This document shows, piece by piece, positions 11,791 through 26,221 of a stretch of DNA of 64,000 bases. A model generated the notes under the pieces. That model ran no database searches, was not told the origin of the DNA, and saw only the letters and a program-made list of their open reading frames with translations. Source of the DNA: Tillus elongatus. Taxonomy: Eukaryota > Arthropoda > Insecta > Coleoptera > Cleridae. The DNA lies in NCBI GenBank assembly GCA_964006375.1, contig OZ023265.1:117875858-117939857 (forward strand), read 5' to 3'. Made by a program: the position numbers and the translations under genes. Each line of letters begins with the position of its first letter. Within the stretch, counting starts at the first letter, position 1.

Positions 11791-11985
11791 GAGTACTTGA
11801 AATGTACACTGAATTATTGGCCCTTAAATAAGAGAAGTTTGTTATAAACAGCCCTTAAACTTCTACTTTTATCAAATAGATTTTTGTTATAATGATGTAT
11901 TCTAATAGAAACATACATAGATGATATTAGTTTAATTAGATGGCCATAATGGCAAGTCAAAAGATTTTGTTCTCGAAAGTGAACT

Positions 11986-12927
11986 TCAAAGTTTTTTAAA
12001 TATGCTGTTTTGGTTTATTATAGTTTTTAATATTCGCATGTTTATTTCCTTTACATTTATAATCACCGCAGATTCATTTAAGTATGTTTGAAGAACTTTT
12101 TCTGCAATAGTGCAAATAGATATTACATCGTCAGATGGGTATGTGAGGAGTTGACCTTTGTCTTTCTGATCTATAAACGATGTTAATAACGCAGACCTCT
12201 CCCCAACAAGTTCACCCGCGCATTCTTCGCATCTCAGAGCTTTTGTTATTTTCCTTACTACATAGCCAGATATATATGTCACGACTTCTTTCTTAAACTC
12301 TGATATATTCATATCTAATATTTGAAGAACTGTGTCGTCGTCAAAATTATCTATTTGACTCATGTCTTCATCTGGTTCTTCAGATATTCGTTCTCGCCCA
12401 CAAGTTTTATTTATTACCTCAATGGGTGACAGAATAGGAATTGCTTCTAAAGGGATACAATTTCCTTTAAATGAATCTTTTAATTCAAGATGCACCATCA
12501 TCCTTTTATATGCACTTTTAAATTGCTTTGCTGATGGGTTATTGTTATAGCCTCCCATGGATCTAATTTGCCCAAAAAAAAGCTCAATATGATCCTGACT
12601 GATTTTGTAATTGGGAAAATACAGCAAAAAATTATTGTCGGCAATTAAAGTTTTATAAACAAATTGCAAACTTTGTATGCAAAATAAAAAGCCAATTATA
12701 CCCATTTTTCTACCACTCTCACACAGAAGCGGTCCATCAATTATCCTAAGTGACGTTAAATATTGTGATAGCTCTCTTAAAAATACATTAATGTTTTCAA
12801 AATTTTCTGCGTTTATTGCTTTTTTAAAATCTGAATTGTTTAAATTTCTAGAATTAAGAATGTCAAATAAATTGTTTATAAGTCGGATAAATTTCACAGT
12901 TCCCTCACATTCTTTGAACTCCTCAAG
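11986..12927 (-). pseudogene. P-like transposase C-terminal block
   Basis: Opens EEFKECEGTVKFIRLINNLF next to the minisatellite, then DILNSRNLNN, GRKMGIIGFLFCIQSL, SQDHIELFFGQIRSMGGYNN (the family's conserved Asp-His-x-Glu-Leu-Phe-Phe block), SAKQFKSAYKRMMVH, and the C-terminal TYISGYVVRKITKALRCEEC. The frame stays open for more than 300 codons, which is unusual for this window and suggests the copy decayed recently. Confidence 0.88.
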
Positions 12928-13188
12928 ATGTATAATGTATAATGTATAATGTATAATGTATAATGTATAATGTATAATGTATAATGTATAATGTATAATG
13001 TATAATGTATAATGTATAATGTATAATGTATAATGTATAATGTATAATGTATAATGTATAATGTATAATGTATAATGTATAATGTATAATGTATAATGTA
13101 TAATGTATAATGTATAATGTATAATGTATAATGTATAATGTATAATGTATAATGTATAATGTATAATGTATAATGTATAATGTATATA
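12928..13188. repeat. (TATAATG)n minisatellite, about 37 copies
   Basis: A near-perfect 7-bp tandem repeat of about 260 bp with almost no variant units. It abuts P-like transposase coding sequence at 12927 and lies where coding should join exon 4, so it has expanded in or next to an intron or exon boundary. The repeating IIHYTLY peptide is a translation artefact. Confidence 0.97.
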
Positions 13189-13494
13189 TTAAGAATGAAA
13201 CAGGCCAATGTCACCTGAATGACACAGGGATGTTCATGTACGTCAAAAAATTAACAATAAGAACGACAATGGCACACACAATAAGCATAACAATTAAGGA
13301 AAATTTTTCCTTAAATAATACAAAATAAAGATACTTATAAAACACACTTATAACGTTTATAACGTTCAAAAGATAAGAGCTGCAGAATCCAGATCCAATT
13401 CCAATATTGTTTTTTAGAGTCACCAGGTGCACTAGGTTTATAGTTTATACTATGGCAACTACACTACAAACAAAGTGTTCATATTATAAGAATT
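13189..13494. other. Unassigned insert between P-like coding blocks
   Basis: About 300 bp between the minisatellite and the end of the catalytic exon. It does not read as P-transposase sequence. It may be an intron remnant or inserted DNA; no clean GT donor was identified after LHKLPLTIF. Confidence 0.4.
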
Positions 13495-14616
13495 TAAAAA
13501 CAGAAGATAGTTAATGGTAGTTTATGTAAAACTTCATTGCAATATTCCAAAGATTGTGCCACTGAGTGGCTAAAAAGTTGTGTGGCTAATTTAACCTTCA
13601 TTTTTTGGTTTGTATAAAATATATGCGATTTTCTTAATTTATTTGCCAAATGAACGCCCTCCTGATCCTGTAACTCATTTAATTTTACTAAATAATCCCA
13701 CTTCATATTTTCCCCATTCTCATCAATTATTAATTTTTTATCGCCTAATGTGTTTCTTATCAGTTTGATCATATGACATGGATCAAAAAAGACTGCAATT
13801 TTCCTACCTGAACTAGGATCAACAAACGTAGAGTTAATGTTCCTCCAATTCAAATCGCAGCCAAGTTCTTTTGCTAACGTTAGGTTATTTGTTGCCCCAT
13901 CAAAAGTTATTGAGACCACGTATATGCCCGACTCATTTAGTAGCGTTAAACACTGTAATACCATTTTGTTTTTGTGTACCCCTTAAAGAGCCGATTAAAA
14001 AATATCCAAGAGGAAGCTTCCATGATTGATTAATGCTAACAAGCATAAAAACAAGAGCTTCTTTGGCTACAGGGTTACAATCGGTCTCAAGATTTATACC
14101 AAAATCTACAAACCCATAATATTTTACCCCATCCCATTCTATATGTTGGCGAATTGCCATCTCATCTATGACTAAAGAACATATAAGTTTTCCATTTGTG
14201 CTTTCTGATTTTGACTTTAATAAGTTGAACACCTCTGACGTAAAACCAGCTTCCCCATTAACGCTTTGATACCATCTAGATATAGTTTTTGGATGAGGAA
14301 GAGCCGAGTTAAATGTGTTTCTGACAAAACTGTAAGCTTTGGGAGAGTAATAATGCAGCGTAGCAGAAAAAGCTTTAAGTTGATTTTCATACTTATGTTT
14401 ACGACCTAATTGTCTTTGTAAAAATTCTTCATTAGGTTCTATTTGCATTAATGTTTCTAATGTTTCGTCGGTTACTTTACCTTTTAGTTGTTTGATTATA
14501 TTCGCAAGGGTTGCTGTTCTCTTCTTATAATGATGAACACTACTGCTGAGCCGTTTAATTTTTTTTCATGCATCGAATAACTGCTTCTTCAGTTTACGTT
14601 TGCGCGGTGTAACAAC
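13495..14616 (-). pseudogene. P-like transposase exon 4: coiled coil and catalytic core
   Basis: Starts after TTTTTATAG with VVTPRKRKLKKQLFDA, then TGA, then KKIKRLSSSVHHYKKR and a Leu-rich stretch likely to be a coiled coil. Next come LPHPKTISRWYQSVNGEAGF, LVIDEMAIRQHIEWD (candidate first catalytic Asp), and PLGYFLIGSLRGTQKQ. A frameshift near 13965 follows, then VLQCLTLLNESGIYVVSITF, FDGATNNLTLAKELG and FFDPCHMIKLIRNTLG (candidate second Asp). All of these are characteristic of P-element/THAP9 transposases. It runs to a stop at 13495 after LFSHSVAQSLEYCNEVLHKL. Confidence 0.87.
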
Positions 14617-14856
14617 CTATAAAAAATGTTCAATGATAAACCATTTATTTTCTCAAGTAAAATGAATATATAAACAAAATTTCCAACAACACATTTTGGT
14701 TAATAGTGGTTGAGATAAATTGCAAACAGTTGTTTCTAACTTATTTAATCATGGACTATACAAACTTAAACACCATATAAAATGTGATGGAATAACATAT
14801 TAGGTTTTTTAAAATTATACTGATTTCATAAACGGCAAAAACTGAATTTAACTCAC

Positions 14857-15120
14857 CATGTCCTTCAAAGTGGGTGGCATTGAAGGTGTTTTCATTTCAG
14901 CAAATCCTAAACTACTAAACGATCTTTGCGGTACCTCTACAACAGTTTTCTCTTCATGAAAACCAGCACTTGTTGATGGCCGAGAATAATCCATTACAGG
15001 TACATTGCTACCAGACCAAGTACTAGTTGACGGGGCAGCTGCAAATGGCACATTGATAGCAGTTATATCAGTCATTGGCTGCTCGCCAAAAACGACTTGT
15101 GTTGATGGCTTGTTTGTTAC
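14857..15120 (-). pseudogene. P-like transposase exon 3: low-complexity linker
   Basis: TGCAG acceptor before 15120 and GTGAG donor after 14857 enclose 88 codons in phase 0, rich in Ser, Thr and Pro (for example APSTSTWSGSNVPVMD and SRPSTSAGF). It has no known domain. Such linkers join the THAP domain to the coiled-coil and catalytic parts in this family. Exon assignment rests on splice sites and on the open frame. Confidence 0.65.
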
Positions 15121-15891
15121 CTGCATAAATAAATTTGAAACGAATACCATTAATGTAAATTTGCAGGGCTAATTAAATTACGATAAATATCATAACAATA
15201 TATTACGTGAATGTAACTAGTAGCATAGTTACTAGAGATGAGCGATATATAGCTACCGGTGATTTAATCGCTTCTATTAAAAGATCGCTGTTAGCAGCTG
15301 TTATTAAAACACAAAACAACAGCGATTGTGAAAACCGAGATTTACACAAATCATTAGAGTAATTATTTCTATGAAATTCATCTTATACTAAAAACTCCAT
15401 GACAAACAGCAATTGCTGTATTCATAATACACGCAATCGCAGTTTGTGCGAGCGAGTAGAAGTATCTGTATACTTTCCTTCTCGCCAGTATTAGAATACA
15501 ACATTTCTCCTTTTCTTATAGGTAGAAAACGAAAAACTCATGATACAAATAACGCGAGATATGATAATGAGACTATCTATTTTTAGAACCGTCACGCGCA
15601 TGGCGTCATGTGGTGAGTCCAATGCAATAATAATATGCTGTCGTACAGTGGAGTTTGACGGTTCATCACAACCCCTTAACAAATTAGGTATTTTACTGAT
15701 ATTTGAGTGCATACAGTTGGAATTAATTTTTTAAGATCAGAATACTATACTATGATTATGTGACATGATGATCAAATCAAGTTTATGAATGTTAACGCCC
15801 CCTGTAAATGTCTACGAACGTCTTCTCTACTTTTTAAGTTTGTGTATCACCAATGCTAATTCAGGGCTCCCCTTAATTATTATACTTCACT

Positions 15892-15997
<106 letters not shown>

Positions 15998-16564
15998 ATA
16001 TAAAAATGGAATGGAATGTAACTTTAACCACATTAAACTGACGTATAGAAACTTTTTGATTGCGAATGACTTTGTGTTAAGTGTGTAGTTGGCCTTCTAT
16101 AACGTTACTCACCATGTGATGTCATAGGAGGGGACGGGGCATATGCGCAATATCATATATCTTGTAAGTCATTATATCATGGAAAAACCTGCTGAATCTA
16201 AAATTAAAGCAGCACCGAACTGTAGCATATATATGCCTTCCAACTTTTTCATTATATTAAAATAAAAATAATATGTAGATTTCTCTCATCGTATATTCTT
16301 GTAATATGCTAATTTTATAGAACTTCTATTAATAGTAAAAATCTGAGTAGTTTTAAAATTATTATAATTTAAAAGCTATCTGAAGATCATATTGTGGTTT
16401 CAATTAAGCGGTTAACACTAACACCTTGTAAGTGTTTAAAATAATAGCATACGCACATGCAGCATTGTAAATGGCTAAACCACAATCGCAGTAGCTGTTT
16501 AAAGTCCCTGTTATTTAAAAATAACCATTACTGATAGCAGTGCCATTGAAAAACCGCTGTTTGG

Positions 16565-16565
<1 letters not shown>

Positions 16566-16652
<87 letters not shown>
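16566..16652. repeat. (TA)n microsatellite at the right end of the hAT-like element
   Basis: TA array of about 86 bp that stops 5 bp before the element boundary, probably grown from the subterminal GATATATAG of the terminal repeat. Confidence 0.95.
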
Positions 16653-16655
<3 letters not shown>

Positions 16656-16695
16656 TAATAGTTACATAAATTAATAACCTTGATTCAGTACTTAC

Positions 16696-16867
16696 CAATA
16701 CAGGTATAGAACTTTTTTTAAAGTATACTGCAAAAGGGTATTTTTCTAAATCATAAGATTCCTCGGTAAAATGTAAATTGCACACATTTGAGTTCATAAA
16801 AATATCTTCATCGCTTAAATTTAATGCTCGTTTCCAAGCCTCGTATCTTTAACCAGCTTTGGGAAAT
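16696..16867 (-). pseudogene. P-like transposase exon 2: THAP domain C-terminal half
   Basis: The acceptor TTTTCAG precedes 16867. The exon gives FPKAG, then a stop (TAA), then RYEAWKRALNLSDED, VCNLHFTEESYD with the Cys-x2-His ligands, and SSIPVL, which stands in the place of the AVPTIF box that closes THAP domains. The donor is GTAAGT. Phase is consistent (1 plus 57 codons). The single stop lies between the FPK and Trp positions. Confidence 0.85.
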
Positions 16868-17210
16868 CTGAAAATAATATCTCGAATTATCTACTTTATC
16901 AGTGACTGAACCTCTAGAAAGATGCAGTAATAGATAAAACGAAACTATTTTACTTTTTTTCTGCTTCTACTGGAACTACATAGGTAAATACATCTAATTC
17001 AAATAATAATTGCCAAACAAAATGCTTAATTTCATTAAAAATATTCAATAAATAATGCATTATTAAGATTTTATTTCTTGAAAAAACACAATTGACAATA
17101 ATAAATGCTAAAGATTTAACAAAAGCAATACAATGTGTAAATACGGACCTGTGAAAACCAATAAACATTTGGCGCCAAACAAGGAAACAGAAGACATGTA
17201 AACAACTTAC

Positions 17211-17293
17211 CGAAATAAATGCACAGTTGCTTTATCCTTTTCATAATTGGCACTTTTATTGTACATACAGTTCTTCACAATACACCTTGGCAT
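17211..17293 (-). pseudogene. P-like transposase exon 1: THAP domain N-terminal half
   Basis: ATG at 17293-17291 opens MPRCIVKNCMYNKS with the first zinc ligands Cys4 and Cys9, running to TVHLF. It ends in a split codon CG followed by GTAAGT. Joined to exon 2 it rebuilds the HLF-R-FPK stretch expected in THAP domains, which supports both this start and this splice site. Confidence 0.85.
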
Positions 17294-17879
17294 TTTTTAA
17301 CTTTTACACTCTTAAAACACTGCTAAAAAACGGCAAAACACACAAGATAACCTCTAATCGCAAATCAACAAACACTTCAAATACTTGTTGACAGCTGACA
17401 ATAACTTCAAGAGCGGTTGGGGGAACGAATCAAAACAAAACACATTAGCGCGTTATTCAAAATTTTGTTTGTGATTGGACGGTGACAGGAGTGGGAAATC
17501 GACAGGCTGCAAACTCGGCTTTGTTCCCTCTAATATATACAACCTCTTTGTTTACATCGAAACAAATATCACCCCCTCTCGATGCTGTCCAATAGTCACA
17601 AAGAGTAACAGTGGATACCAAATTGAAGCACGACAGTCGGAAACCCGTATGCCTTACCATAGCCCAACTTCACATCGCTTCTTTTCCACAAGTGTACCAA
17701 CACATCCACATCTAACAACTCTCATCTTTCACTTTTACTTACACCCTCTCACTCCACACTGACTCCACACTGTCACCAACCCCATTCTGTTCTGTTACCC
17801 TATCTGTCTCTCGCTTTCTCTCTCTATCTTTGTTTACAGTATTCAAAATATTTCAAACCTCCAAAATCACTCACTCAAC
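17294..17879. other. No gene seen; 5' flank of P-like gene then C/T-rich stretch
   Basis: The first 170 bp should hold the promoter and terminal repeat of the P-like transposon, but I could not find a matching inverted repeat at its other end. The 17690-17840 part is C/T-rich (CTCTCACTCCACACTGACTC and similar) and repetitive. Confidence 0.4.
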
Positions 17880-19830
17880 CTATATAATGTATCTGCTATG
17901 TCAGTGCAAATATTTAGTATCATGTATCATTCCTGGTCTCATATACCTCACTCTACACCACTTTATAACATTCTTTAAAGTAAAGCAATTATCAGCAACA
18001 CAAGTTCTTAGCGCTTTCTTAAAATTGTATATGATTCTAATAATCTTAATAGAATCTGGAAGTTTGTTGTAAAACTTTGGGCCAAAAAATGATATGTATC
18101 GCTGAGACACCGTTTTTCTGTGATAAGAATACGAAACAGATTTGTTATAGATCTAGTAAAATAAGAGTGTTGTCTAGCACTAGATGATTTTTTGTTTCTG
18201 TGGATGATGTGAACGGTGGTTAGACTATACAGCCTCTTGATGTCTAACGTACTTTTCCCGCAAAGCAACTCTGTGGAAAATGAAAAATATTTTTAAGCAC
18301 ATTTCTTAGAATAAAATTTTGCGTAATTTGAAAAGGCGACAACGTCGTACCGTAAGCAGAACCCCAACATGTTATACCATATCTCAAAGTCGACTCGACA
18401 TGTGCCCTATAAATTATAACTAAAGTATCATAATTTAAGATATGTCTTATTTCATTAAAAGTTCTAGGTGCTGGTTAAGCTCCAATCCCAAATACATTAA
18501 GCTATTAACAGTACCCACAGTTTCATTATCAGTGATAACGATGTTTCTTGAGGAAGGAGGCAGACCCGCAACTGTGCGGCTAAAATGCATATATTTCGTT
18601 CTTTCAGTATTAATGTAAACGGAATAATTTTTCAATGCATTACGCAGGTTCTTCATAATATCAGTTGCTTTATCAGATGTACAAATCTAACAAAAACCGC
18701 CAATCAGAATGGCGGTGTCATCGGCCTAAGATATCACTGTACAATATTTACTATAGTCCAACAGTGTCATTCATGTAAATAAGAAACAAGATCTGGTCAA
18801 GTATTGTACCTTGTGGTACTCCACAACCTATAGTAATAGGGTCACTCAACACACCATCCAGCCTTACTCGCTGTATTCTCTCTGTAAGGTAGTTTTCAAA
18901 CAGTTTCAGAACAACTCCCCTTATACCGATATTCTCTAATTTCGTAATCATTTTGGTATAATTAAGATTATCAAATGCTTTACGCAGATCCAGAAATACT
19001 CCAGGAATCTTAGAATTTAAGTCAAATCCATTTAAAATTTCTGAAACTAGCTCTGGTTGCTTCAGTAGATTTACCCTCGCAGAATCCAAAATCTTTACTA
19101 TATAATATGGCATGCTCTGCCAAAAAATGAGTCAACCGATTTTTTACACATTTTCCAGAGTTTTACAAAAAATATTTATGAAACTTATTGGGCAGTGATT
19201 TGAAATGTCCAGTTTATTCCATTGTTATATTTTCGAATAACAACTGATTGCTTCAACTGTGTTAGCAAACCGCCAGTTTCAAAAAAAAAATTAAGTATTT
19301 TATATAAGAATATAAGCATGTATAACCTGTATAACTTTACAAATCACACCGTCATTTCCCGGGGAGCAATGTTTTTAACGAAGAGATAACACTAATCAAA
19401 TCATTTTTATCTATAGGTGCAAGAAATAAGCTATCTCGATTATTTCTACTTCCAATGTTCGGAATTGAATTTGTAGAAGCAGCACGGTCATTTATTGTAG
19501 TAAAATATTGATTAAATGTCTTGGCTATAAGAGTACTCTCAGTTAATATTTCTCCATTGCTAGATCTTAACGATGGTAATTTCAGAACATTGATGGTTGC
19601 TAGATTGTCGAAGATTCTATACATTTCTTGGATTGTTATCTGCTTTTATAACTTTACATTTGTAATAATTATTTTTAGTAGTTTTTATAATGAATGAAAG
19701 AGTGTTTTTATAAGTTATATATTCCCGACAAATATTTGTATGATTTTTATTTTTCAACTATTTTTTGCAATGTTTATCTCTTTTGTTGAGTGATGCTAAC
19801 AAACCTTTAGTAATCCAGATATTCTTTTTT
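17880..19830 (-). pseudogene. LINE reverse transcriptase relic (jockey/CR1-like)
   Basis: Read right to left: REYITYKNTLSFIIKTTKNN and KADNNPRN near 19.75-19.63 kb, LPSLRSSNGEILTESTLIAK and FNQYFTTI near 19.57-19.49, KQPELVSEILNGFDLNSKI and PGVFLDLRKAFDNLNY (palm A) near 19.06-18.95, DPITIGCGVPQGTILDQILF (palm B region) near 18.86-18.81, YINTERTKYMHFS and YLGLELNQHLE (thumb) near 18.6-18.47, and finally YGITCWGSAYG with ISFFGPKFYNKLPDSIKI near 18.4-18.05. The catalytic YxDD region is damaged. Frames shift often. It is a 5'-truncated copy about 1.95 kb long. Confidence 0.85.
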
Positions 19831-20397
19831 TTTAATTATCACTATTATTATTATATGGAATGATTTTAGTGGCGTTGCGTATATACTAAAAAAAGGTAAA
19901 GGTAAGATGCTTACTGGCAATTAGGCCATTGCTGACCCTTTTTGCTCATCTAAACTAACCTACCCTCCACCTTGAGCTCGATCTCAACGACGACAGTGAT
20001 CTGAAAAATCATCCGCCGCCGGTGAGTCTCTCATATATGGTTTGCACATCAGTGCCCGACAACACATCGAGCCAATCTTCATTTTATAAGGATTGCAGCA
20101 ACAAATTTTCATTATGTTTGGTAAAAAAAATGCTGTTCTGTATCAAACATTTATTAACATAATCATTCCTCCAAATAGCAAATTAGTTTCGTTTGATGCT
20201 TGTGGTATGAATTCTATAATACCTCCTAGAGAAGATTACACTTATTAGAAACATTTTACTAGAAAAGGATGGCTTCTATTAAACAAATGCACACTCCTTT
20301 TTGAGTGCGTATTCTATCCCTGTTAATCATCACCATTAATCATCAAAATCTCCATTTCTTTTTTTCTGTTATTTTGATTTTGATAGATATTCTTTAG
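19831..20397. other. Probable repeat scrap, otherwise no gene
   Basis: 19890-20060 is GC-richer than its surroundings (AAGATGCTTACTGGCAATTA, GAGCTCGATCTCAACGACGA) and looks like part of another dispersed repeat, but it has no second copy in this window. The rest is AT-rich and unassigned. Confidence 0.35.
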
Positions 20398-20915
20398 GAG
20401 CCTCATTGGTCCAAGGGTAGGAACGTGTGTGCCTCTGAACAAAAGGGTACTGGGTTCGATTTCCAGGGTTTCCCTTTCACTTTTTCAGTACAAACTGTAA
20501 TGAATTAACATCAACCGAGGTTCTGGCATTGTATTCGAGCAAGTTGAATGTCTGCACGTTTCGCCCTTCGGAGTGGCGTAAAACCGTCGGTCCCGTGTCC
20601 ATGTGATGTTGGGCACGTTAAAGATCCCTACCCTCCTCTTTTTCCCCTTAGGGCTGATCCGCGTCTTTGTCGCCCCGATAGCACCGCAGCCTTTGACATA
20701 TTGTGCTACTCCACTTATTCCAAAATCACTGTGTCTTGAACTAGTCTGCACAGCAATTGGTAGGGTGAAGTTTTATATTGCTCTGTCTCCGGTCCAGGTT
20801 GTCCGTAGACCCACCCTTACAGAAAGGCACGAGTTCGGCAAAATTTAGTGGGGTGAAACTGCCCCCTGGCACCGGTGACTGGCCATAGTCGCGGAAATAG
20901 GCCGACCTTAAAAAA
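20398..20915 (+). repeat. tRNA-derived SINE, most complete copy
   Basis: The head at 20398-20470 is tRNA-like: an A-box-like GGTCCAAGGGTAGG and a B-box GGTTCGATTTCC, the two parts of an internal RNA polymerase III promoter. The body holds CCCTTCGGAG, ACCGTCGGTCCCGTGTCCAT, GATGTTGGGCACGTTAAAGA and AGGTTGTCCGTAGACCC blocks, and the tail ends GGCCATAGTCGCGGAAATAG, GCCGACCTTAAAAAAAA. Related copies occur at 1, 4.6, 34.6, 54.1 and 59.8 kb. Reading frames inside it are not genes. I do not assign it to a named family. Confidence 0.85.
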
Positions 20916-21608
<693 letters not shown>

Positions 21609-21792
21609 GTTTAAGTTGCGTTGCTTGCGGATTTGCATTTTATATTGTTTTGTATATGGCCATGTGGTAATATATAGTTTATGTGATGTATGTAAAATGA
21701 GTAATATGTAATATTGCTAAAACAAATAAATTTTGACATTTGTTGAATCAAGTCATGGCTTTATATGAAGAATAAATGTTGATTTGCTCAGC

Positions 21793-21976
21793 TATTTATT
21801 AACCGATTTTCAATCGGGAAAAAGAATTGAATAGGGAATTGAAAATCCCAAAAAAAAATTATTAAAGAATATACATGGTGTTATATATTTATTAACCGAT
21901 TTTCAATCGGGAAAAAGAATTGAATAGGGAATTGAAAATCCCAAAAAAAATTATTAAAGAATATACATGGTGTTAT
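21793..21976. repeat. Tandem duplication, about 93-bp unit, two copies
   Basis: Two nearly identical units, each containing CCGATTTTCAATCGGG (a small hairpin), AAAAAGAATTGAATAGGGAA, TTGAAAATCCC and ATACATGGTGTTAT. They differ mainly in the length of an A run. Confidence 0.92.
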
Positions 21977-22154
21977 TTAAAATTTTATCATCGGAGTCAC
22001 ATTTTTTGTGAATGAGTTTTTCTTCAAAGTTTTTTGCTGTCATTTCGAAACATCTTCACAGTTGAGAACTTTCGTTTTTGCTTCAATTTGATATCTCAAA
22101 CGGTTTAGGAACTACAGCCTCGCCAAATCAATTTGGGACACTCGATATAAATAT

Positions 22155-23798
<1,644 letters not shown>

Positions 23799-23951
23799 TA
23801 GTATAGGTACTTAGGTTAGTATCTGGGATATGTTCAGACTCACAAATAAGTACCAGTTTGGAGTACTTCGTGAGTAATTACTGTTTATTCTGTGTATACA
23901 TGGTAAGACATTATGTAATTGTAGAGACTTTCTTTTCCTGTGTGAATAAAG

Positions 23952-23952
<1 letters not shown>

Positions 23953-24021
<69 letters not shown>
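23953..24021. repeat. (TA)n microsatellite
   Basis: Uninterrupted TA array after AATAAAGATTA. Confidence 0.97.
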
Positions 24022-24025
<4 letters not shown>

Positions 24026-25490
24026 TAATTTCGTTAAGTGCTTTTTTTAAATTCTTCTCTTAAAATAGGCAAACTGAGCTAATCTGGGTTTACTTTCCTA
24101 TTTCCTCTATATACTCATTACAATTAATTTCCATTGTTGTCCTTTACGACTTTATTTTTTATGCCTGGTTTATATTGTAGTCTTTTTGCGCATTGGTAAG
24201 CTTGATCCGACAGTACTTTCGACATGTAATTTTCGGTTTCTTCACCATTTCTTCGCAACCTTACTTCTTTCGTGTTTCTAAATTTTTGTTTGATCATTTC
24301 TCTAATTTGTTTATATCTACTGTATGCCCCTTGTTCTTATGGTCTACACAAATAAAAGTATTACTAGACTGGTGAATGATTATTCCTTGCTTACTCACAA
24401 ATAATGTGATATTGTTTCTATTTGCCTGGACTTTGTACGTTTTCGGCATGTTGCTGGTCGTACATGTTCACATACAAGTTAATGATCTGCGGAAGTAATG
24501 GTCCATATATTATCAAACATCATGTGAAGGTGCTTTATCTTGCTAAAACTATTTTATTTTATCGTTTTAAACACCAGCAAAGCGATTAATGTAAAGTCAT
24601 AGAGTACTTTTTTATAATGTAACTTGCCAAACATTTATTCTGACTTTCACATAATTAAGAGAAGTATTAATCTAAAAACAAGAAAAACTCGGCGGTTTAT
24701 ATTCAAAAATAAATATGGTAGCAGGACAGTTTCAATATACAAAAATTGTGATTTCGGACCAGACCAGATAATTTTAGAAGATTAAAAACCAAATGTGATT
24801 ATGTGATCGGAAATCTTTCCTAAAAGCGTATTTTTTTATTGAGTTTGTTTCACGTTTTAGTTGTGTTTATTTTTGGCACACAGGGTATTTTAAGCTAACT
24901 ACGTTTTAACTGTATAAGGATTATTGATTTTGTGACCTGTTGACGTACGTCTACCTTCATCCTATACTCATGTAACATTATTGTGTAATGTTTGTTTTTT
25001 CATACTCGATATTTAGCAACGATCAAAATAAACAAGACGGAATTTTATTTTTTGCACAGATAATATTAGTTTAATTTCGGTTCAATGTACTGTTTAATTT
25101 ATATGGCCTTTTTATCGATGGTCAAATGAAATAACTTTCTTGATTAAAGTTGGTTAAAATTAGAATTTTCAATTATAATAAACATCACGTTGACAAGGTG
25201 GCCATTATGTAAAACCATTATGTAAAAACTTCATGTAATATCGCCAATACATGCGTTTTGGGTCGATAACCTAGCAAATCATCATTTTCTAGTCTCCTAC
25301 TTTTATCAAATCTTCATTCAAAAATTCGCTTATGGAAGTAACGACTTTAAATTTTCGAAAGATATAATAAAAAAAAATATTAACTACTCAGCTTCAGTAA
25401 TGTGTATACTTGGTAAGTCAAAACAAAACAACTAACAACAGATTGTTTACCTAAATGTTAAAAGGTAGAAACAACAAACAATTTAAAAAA
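24022..25490. other. No gene seen
   Basis: AT-rich DNA. I recognised no coding, RNA or repeat signature in this 1.5 kb. Confidence 0.5.
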
Positions 25491-25497
25491 AACAAGT

Positions 25498-25880
25498 TCT
25501 ATACAATAATGCAATTTGTATTACAGTCAAAATATTCCTGCAAACTATACATACTCAGCTTAAGCAAAAAATCTTAAGATTCATTTTAAAACTAGAACTG
25601 ATATCCTTCTATCTCAAAAAAAACAACAACACAGAATACTATACAATAATGCCATTTTTATTACAGCCAAAATATTCCTGCAAATTATACAACGTCAGTT
25701 TAAGCAAAAACTCTTTAGATTCACTTTTAAACTATCTCAAAAAAAAAATAATTCTATACAATAATGCCATTTGTATTAAGTACAGTCAAAATATTCCTGC
25801 AAACTATACAACCTCAGCTTAAGCAAAAACTCTTTAGACTGACTTTAAAACTAGAAAAGATGCCCTTCTATCTCATAGAA
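25498..25880. repeat. Tandem repeat, three units of about 115-140 bp
   Basis: Units begin near 25498, 25637 and 25753 with CTATACAATAATGC. Each continues through AAAATATTCCTGCAAA, a TATACA(A/T)(A/C) run, CAG(C/T)TTAAGCAAAAA and a TTTTAAACTA-like end. They differ by indels and by an A-run spacer. Confidence 0.9.
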
Positions 25881-26221
25881 CCTGGCAAAGGTTGTGTAAT
25901 TTTGCCGCCATAATTAAGGGGGCCTTTACCAGTTTTGTTTAGATGGTGAGCAGCTACATAAACGAGATTAAATTGTCTTGTTTTATAGTTATTTACCGTA
26001 CCGCAGTTGGGAAATTTTTGATTATTCTGCTTAATAAAAACACAACAATTAAACCTGCAGCGGGAACTAACTGTAGGCATATTCTAATGTTAAACATTTC
26101 ACGACACGAATGAGTTGAGGACACCCAAACAATTATCCTCAAAATCATTTTTTGCAGCAAAAGCAGCTGCAATGTTTTACTATCACTACCTCGACACAAA
26201 AGACCATAGCTTAGCCTAGAT

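Noticed and set aside
12894..13214. A 106-codon frame with a repeated IIHYTLY peptide
   Set aside because: It is the 7-bp TATAATG minisatellite read in frame; the period equals 7 residues because 7 is not a multiple of 3.
25498..25880. A CRISPR-like array
   Set aside because: Three degenerate units of 115-140 bp without short identical repeats or unique spacers, in a eukaryotic transposon-rich setting.
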